A stretch of DNA of 26,793 nt. Origin: an uncultured Clostridium sp. GTDB lineage: Bacteria > Bacillota > Clostridia > Clostridiales > Clostridiaceae. A model generated the notes under the pieces. That model saw only the letters and a program-made list of their open reading frames with translations. It ran no database searches and was not told where the DNA came from. The position numbers were made by a program, and so were the translations under genes. Shown here piece after piece: positions 23,255 to 26,793 of this stretch. Numbering within the stretch: the stretch's first letter is position 1; each line of letters starts with the position of its first letter. The DNA is taken from assembly GCA_900548455.1 (NCBI GenBank), contig URKQ01000044.1, positions 1-26,793 of the forward strand. The letters run 5' to 3'.

Positions 23255-24244
23255 ATGAGTACATTTATGCTTAAATCTAAAAACTTGGACTATACCCCTG
23301 TAAGCAATATTTTTATTGAAAACTTTATGTCCAAAGCTCGCGGTGAGTATGTAAAAGTTTATTTGCTTGGCCTCAAATATTGTATTAGTGGTGAAGCTGG
23401 TTTTAACTCTACTATAATAGCTTCTACGTTATCTCTTTTGGAAAGTGATGTTATGAATGCATGGAATTATTGGAATGATGAAGGTGTTATAAAGTTAATT
23501 CCAATTGATAAGATGGGAAACTATAAAATTGAATTTATGGATTTAATTAATATTCCAGATAATAATAACTCTATAGATCTTTTAAAAGAATTAAATAACA
23601 CTAGAATTAAAGATATGCTTCAAGATATTGAAAAAATTCTAGCTAGGCCTTTATCCCCTAAAGAGATGACAACTTTTCTGTGTTGGCAAAATGACTTTAA
23701 CTTTACTCCTGAAATTATTTTATTGTTAATTGAATACTGTGCATCCAAAGGTAAAACAGATTCTAGATATATTGAAAAAATTGCTATAACTTGGCATGAA
23801 AACAGGATAACTAATATTGATGAAGCACAAGATTTCATAAAAAAACACGAGGATAAATGGATTAAAATTCGAAAAATACTTAATTACCTAGGTATTAAAA
23901 ATACAGAAATTATGAAACCTCAAGAAGAATTATTTGACAAATGGCTTAATACATATAATTTTTCTTTAGAAATAATTTTCAAAGCATGTGATAGATGTTT
24001 TGAAAGACTTAATCGTGCTGATTTTAAATATATTGATGGTATTCTAGGAAGTTGGTATAAGAGTAAAATTAAAACACTAGAGGATATAGATTTAAAAGAC
24101 AAAAAGAAAGTTAATTATAAGTCCATAGATAAAGGAAACTCTTATGCAAAGAATACAAAAACTCAGTTTAACAATTTCGAACAACGTGATTATGACTTTG
24201 ATGACTTAGAAAGAAAACTTTTAGGATGGGATAACAATGATTAA
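23255..24244 (+). CDS. DnaD-domain replication initiation/restart protein
   Basis: The 329-residue protein has an N-terminal winged-helix-like region (about 15-95) and two DnaD/DnaB2-type C-terminal domains. The domains end with the characteristic aromatic-I-x-x-x-W pattern, YIEKIAITWHENRI (about 172-185) and YIDGILGSWYKSKI (about 260-273). DnaD and DnaB proteins of Firmicutes help load the replicative helicase at the origin and at stalled forks. The charged, disordered-looking C-terminal tail (about 275-329) is typical. AAGGAG is eight bases before the ATG. Its last 8 bases overlap the helicase-loader gene (ATGATTAA), so the two are translationally coupled and presumably work together. Confidence 0.9.
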   Translation: MSTFMLKSKNLDYTPVSNIFIENFMSKARGEYVKVYLLGLKYCISGEAGFNSTIIASTLSLLESDVMNAWNYWNDEGVIKLIPIDKMGNYKIEFMDLINIPDNNNSIDLLKELNNTRIKDMLQDIEKILARPLSPKEMTTFLCWQNDFNFTPEIILLLIEYCASKGKTDSRYIEKIAITWHENRITNIDEAQDFIKKHEDKWIKIRKILNYLGIKNTEIMKPQEELFDKWLNTYNFSLEIIFKACDRCFERLNRADFKYIDGILGSWYKSKIKTLEDIDLKDKKKVNYKSIDKGNSYAKNTKTQFNNFEQRDYDFDDLERKLLGWDNND

Positions 24245-25211
24245 TAATCATCATTTAGAAATTATGAAAATATATGATGACATAAGAACGCATCAACAAG
24301 ACGCCTTAAATCTACGAAAAATTGAAATAAGAAAAAATGTACCCGAGGTTAGTTCTATAGAACAAGAAATTGGGAACTTATGTATAAAAGTATCTCTTAC
24401 TGCCTTTCAAGATATTGAAAAAAGAGAAGAGTATCTCTATGAGTTAAAAAAAACAATACAAGATTTAAGAGTGAAAAAATCTGAACTTTTAGTTGCTAAT
24501 GGATATCCACTAGACTATTTAGAACTCCATTACGATTGTAATAAATGTAAAGATACAGGTTTTATCGGAAATGAAAAGTGTATATGCTACAGAAATAAAC
24601 TTAATAAAATTTACTATAAAAATAGTGATTTATTTAATGTATGTGAAATGCATAACTTTAAGAACTTTGACATTAATTTTTACAGCAATAAAAAGACAGG
24701 TCCTGAAAAATATAGTTCAAGAGAAAATATGGAAATTATATTAAGTACCTGTCTTGATTTTGTTAATACATTTAAATCATCCTCAGAAAACCTTTTGTTT
24801 TATGGAAATCCTGGAACAGGTAAAACATTTTTATCTCACTGCATTGCAAAAGATTTGATAGATAAGGGGTATTTTGTTATTTACAAAACATCTGAAGAAT
24901 TAATTAAAAATCTTAGAGCTATTAAATTTAATAATGATTATGATTTAGAAGAACACTTAATTAATTGTGACTTGCTCATTATTGATGACTTAGGAACTGA
25001 ACTATCATCAGAATTCTCTAAATCCGAACTATTTAACTTATTAAATAGTAAATTATTAAAAGAAAAAAAAATGCTTGTATCTACTAATTACTCTTTAGAT
25101 GAGCTTTCATCTATTTACTCTGAAAGAATAACTTCTAGACTTTTTGGAAATTTTACCCTATGTAAATTTTATGGTAAAGATATTAGACTTCAAAAAAAGT
25201 TTTTAAAATAA
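24237..25211 (+). CDS. dnaC: DnaI/DnaC-type AAA+ helicase loader
   Basis: The 324-residue ATPase resembles Bacillus DnaI and Escherichia coli DnaC, which load the replicative helicase onto single-stranded DNA. An N-terminal helical region precedes a four-cysteine zinc motif (C101, C104, C115, C117 in CNKCKDTGF and KCIC). The AAA+ domain has Walker A GNPGTGKT (190-197), Walker B LLIIDD (246-251) and a sensor-type SERITSRLFG arginine region. It starts inside the end of the DnaD gene with an 8-base overlap, and no separate Shine-Dalgarno is needed. An IstB-type transposase helper is excluded by the zinc motif and the DnaD partner. The transcript ends at a bidirectional terminator shared with the polymerase gene. 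Confidence 0.92.
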   Translation: MINNHHLEIMKIYDDIRTHQQDALNLRKIEIRKNVPEVSSIEQEIGNLCIKVSLTAFQDIEKREEYLYELKKTIQDLRVKKSELLVANGYPLDYLELHYDCNKCKDTGFIGNEKCICYRNKLNKIYYKNSDLFNVCEMHNFKNFDINFYSNKKTGPEKYSSRENMEIILSTCLDFVNTFKSSSENLLFYGNPGTGKTFLSHCIAKDLIDKGYFVIYKTSEELIKNLRAIKFNNDYDLEEHLINCDLLIIDDLGTELSSEFSKSELFNLLNSKLLKEKKMLVSTNYSLDELSSIYSERITSRLFGNFTLCKFYGKDIRLQKKFLK

Positions 25212-25212
25212 A

Positions 25213-25245
25213 TAAAAAAACTCCTAAATGTTTAGGAGTTTTTTT
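25213..25245. terminator. Bidirectional terminator between the helicase loader and polymerase genes
   Basis: AAACTCCTAAA (25218-25228) pairs with TTTAGGAGTTT after a 2-base centre, with A-runs on the left and T-runs on the right, so it can stop transcription both ways. It sits directly after the loader stop codon, and its right end overlaps the stop codon of the leftward polymerase gene (25244-25246). Confidence 0.9.
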
Positions 25246-26497
25246 ATTCCCATGGACTCTTAAATTTATCACTTAGATTGTTGTCCTTAGACCCCTTATC
25301 TTCATTATTCTTTAGCAAAGATGATCTCATAATTGATAACTCTCCATACTTTCCTCGAATAGAATCTATGGCTTGATCTAATTTACGTTCCTTGTCATTT
25401 TTTTGATCATCAAATATAGATTGTTGATATACCCTATTGCATGTTAATTTACCAACTCTAACCCCTAATAATCTTATAGCCTCGCCTTTCCAAGACTCAT
25501 TAAAAATTTGTACAACCAGCTTATATATTTCTGAAGTACTATCTGTTGGAGTATATATACTTTTCTGATGTGAATATGTTGAGAAATTATTTGTCTTTAT
25601 TGATACTACAATAACACTACATAATAAATCTTTTTCTCTTAATCTTTTAGTTACACTTTCAGTCAATAAAAGAAGAATCTTTATAGCTTCAGTTCTAGAA
25701 GTTATATCTTTTTCGGTTGTAGTAGAATTTCCTATACCTTTTACATCTATATGATTCATTTCATTTATAGGCGAATTATCAATTCCCTTTGCATAATTAT
25801 AAATTAACTCTCCATAACTTTTGAAAATTGATTTTAAAATATTTAAATCATACTTTGCAAGATCTTCTATTGTAATTATATTTAACTCATTTAACTTCTT
25901 CTCAGCAGATTTTCCTACCATAAATAATCTTCCAACTGGCAATGGCCACATTTTATCTTTTATCTGTGATTTAAAAAGAATATGAACAGAATTTTTTTTA
26001 GTAAAATCACTTGCCATCTTAGCAAGTAATTTATTGTCCCCTATTCCTATATTAACTGTAAACCCTAACTCATTTTGAATTTTATTTTTTATCTCTTGAG
26101 CCTTTTCCTCATAATTGCTCTTAAAATACGTCATATCCATAAAAACCTCATCAATAGAATATCGTTCAATATAATCAGAATAGGGTTTTAATAAATTATA
26201 CATTGCATTACTATACTTTCTATATAATGTGTGATTAGGCTCATATACTTCTAAATTAGGACATTTCCTTAAAGCATTAGATATTGGCTCTCCAGTTAAT
26301 ATATTATACTTTTTAGCCGGAATAGACTTTGCTAAAACTACTCCTCTTCTTTCTTTAGAATTGCCACCAATAATTGAAGGTATTTTTCTTATATCTTTAT
26401 TACTTTCCCCTTTTTGAATTAAATCTATAGCTGTCCAAGACAAAAATGCTGAATTCACATCTATATGGAATATTATTTTATCTAACTTCTTCATCAT
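25244..26497 (-). CDS. dinB: Y-family DNA polymerase (DinB/Pol IV-type)
   Basis: Translesion polymerases of the Y family copy past damaged bases. The predicted 417-residue protein has the catalytic motif HIDVNSAFLSW (metal ligand D13; steric-gate position F18) and SIDEVFMD (D116, E117), followed by the thumb and little-finger regions. QQSIF (358-362) matches the beta-clamp-binding pattern. The DVNSAF form, with Asn where Escherichia coli DinB has Asp10, is a clostridial-type variant. I chose ATG 26497 because AGGA lies eight bases upstream (the next codon is also ATG); a longer in-frame start at 26545 lies inside the promoter and LexA box. The gene is monocistronic with a predicted SOS-controlled promoter. 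Confidence 0.92.
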   Translation of the reverse strand: MMKKLDKIIFHIDVNSAFLSWTAIDLIQKGESNKDIRKIPSIIGGNSKERRGVVLAKSIPAKKYNILTGEPISNALRKCPNLEVYEPNHTLYRKYSNAMYNLLKPYSDYIERYSIDEVFMDMTYFKSNYEEKAQEIKNKIQNELGFTVNIGIGDNKLLAKMASDFTKKNSVHILFKSQIKDKMWPLPVGRLFMVGKSAEKKLNELNIITIEDLAKYDLNILKSIFKSYGELIYNYAKGIDNSPINEMNHIDVKGIGNSTTTEKDITSRTEAIKILLLLTESVTKRLREKDLLCSVIVVSIKTNNFSTYSHQKSIYTPTDSTSEIYKLVVQIFNESWKGEAIRLLGVRVGKLTCNRVYQQSIFDDQKNDKERKLDQAIDSIRGKYGELSIMRSSLLKNNEDKGSKDNNLSDKFKSPWE

Positions 26498-26531
26498 TAT
26501 CACATTCCTATTAAACTTTACTACACATTTT

Positions 26532-26560
26532 ATATTAACGAACATACGTTTAAAAGTAAA
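26532..26560 (-). promoter_or_regulatory. SOS-controlled promoter with LexA box for the polymerase gene
   Basis: On the minus strand TTTACT (26555-26560), a 17-base spacer and TAATAT (26532-26537) form a promoter. Between them, CGAACATACGTTTA (26539-26552, plus strand) matches 13 of 14 positions of the Bacillus LexA/DinR box CGAACRNRYGTTYG and the clostridial GAACNNNNGTTT form. LexA binding here would block RNA polymerase and be relieved by DNA damage. Confidence 0.8.
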
Positions 26561-26591
26561 TAGTTTTATAAATTTATACTTTTTTACACAT

Positions 26592-26626
26592 AAAAAAAAG
26601 ATCCTGAATAATTCAGAATCTTTTTT
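26592..26626 (-). terminator. Intrinsic terminator of the tRNA pair
   Basis: On the minus strand GATTCTGAA (26612-26620) pairs with TTCAGGATC (26600-26608; one G-U) around a 3-base loop and is followed by eight T. It lies directly after the tRNA-Thr CCA end. Confidence 0.9.
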
Positions 26627-26700
26627 GGAGCTGGCAATAGGAATCGAACCTACAACCTGCTGATTACAAATCAGCTGCTCTACCGTTGAGCCATGCCAGC
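26626..26700 (-). tRNA. tRNA-Thr (anticodon TGT)
   Basis: The 75-base cloverleaf is complete with encoded CCA. The acceptor arms are GCTGGCA and TGCCAGC, the D-stem GCTC/GAGC, the anticodon stem GCTGA/TCAGC with loop TTTGTAA, the variable loop AGGTT and the T-arm GTAGG/CCTAT around TTCGATT. The anticodon TGT (26666-26668 on the opposite strand) reads ACA/ACG. It lies 15 bases after tRNA-Val in the same transcript. Confidence 0.97.
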
Positions 26701-26715
26701 ATATTATTTAATTTA

Positions 26716-26791
26716 TGGTGGTCGCAACAGGGATCGAACCTGTGACCCCCTGCTTGTAAGGCAGGTGCTCTCCCAGCTGAGCTATGCGACC
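26716..26791 (-). tRNA. tRNA-Val (anticodon TAC)
   Basis: The 76-base cloverleaf is complete with encoded CCA. The acceptor arms are GGTCGCA and TGCGACC, the D-stem GCTC/GAGC, the anticodon stem CCTGC/GCAGG with loop CTTACAA (anticodon TAC, 26756-26758 complement), and the T-arm ACAGG/CCTGT around TTCGATC. It is transcribed before tRNA-Thr; the promoter and perhaps further tRNAs lie beyond the right edge. Confidence 0.97.
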
Positions 26792-26793
26792 AT

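Noticed and set aside
26498..26545. Longer N-terminus of the Y-family polymerase starting at 26545
   Set aside because: The start codon lies inside the LexA box and just past the -10, has no ribosome binding site, and the extra 16 residues are not part of the family; ATG 26497 has AGGA at the right distance.
1..26793. CRISPR array, insertion sequence or prophage
   Set aside because: No regularly spaced direct repeats, transposase, integrase or phage structural gene was seen; the only tRNA genes are intact with no adjacent integrase in the window.

Overview
This AT-rich window (very low GC, AT-biased codons, strong AGGAGG-type ribosome binding sites) looks like the chromosome of a Clostridium sensu stricto or close relative. 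Support comes from the gene families: a GerMN-domain protein, a methionine aminopeptidase with an N-terminal SEC-C zinc motif, a DnaD/DnaI-like pair and tandem tRNA-Thr/tRNA-Val genes. I see no insertion sequence, phage gene or CRISPR array. Several genes here (rlmH, walJ, murA, a DnaI-type loader) lie near the replication origin in many Firmicutes, so an origin-proximal position is possible but is only an inference.

Layout, left to right. (1) 1-308 is intergenic and holds a leftward promoter that probably serves a gene outside the window. (2) 309-6476 is all on the minus strand: rlmH, a NADH oxidase-type flavoprotein, an orphan LUD (LutC-like) protein and a SEC-C protein, most with their own terminators, followed by a murA-walJ-gerMN operon read leftward from a good promoter at 6518-6545. 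(3) 6810-10186 is a plus-strand accessory block: a protein that looks like a 2H phosphoesterase fold lacking both catalytic histidines, a half-size YdcZ-type DMT transporter, a LysR regulator and a cytoplasmic-looking subtilase. (4) 10183-14412, minus strand: a PreP-type M16 protease followed by cinA. The subtilase and cinA converge, and their stop codons overlap inside the loop of a shared bidirectional terminator. (5) 14640-20021: one 1793-residue signalling protein with the order pseudokinase-like, AAA/STAND ATPase, TPR-like helices, GAF, GGDEF (diguanylate cyclase), GAF. (6) 20183-23048, minus strand: methionine aminopeptidase, an amidase-domain protein and a membrane-anchored M23 peptidase. 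(7) 23255-25211, plus strand: a DnaD-domain protein overlapping a DnaI/DnaC-type helicase loader. (8) 25244-26791, minus strand: a Y-family DNA polymerase with a LexA box inside its promoter, then tRNA-Thr(TGT) and tRNA-Val(TAC).

Functional themes are cell-wall synthesis and remodelling (murA, walJ, M23, amidase), translation and protein processing (rlmH, map, two tRNAs, M16 protease), replication and the SOS response (DnaD, DnaI-like, Pol IV), and second-messenger signalling (the large GGDEF protein).

The most unusual features are regulatory. In front of cinA, a perfect 36-bp palindrome separates a near-consensus Shine-Dalgarno from the start codon, so that folding would restore normal spacing. 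A terminator is built from the coding ends of two convergent genes. A LexA box sits between -35 and -10 of the polymerase gene. At the protein level, the degenerate kinase fused to a STAND ATPase and a diguanylate cyclase, and the 2H-like protein without histidines, deserve a second look. All assignments rest on reading motifs by eye; no database search was run.
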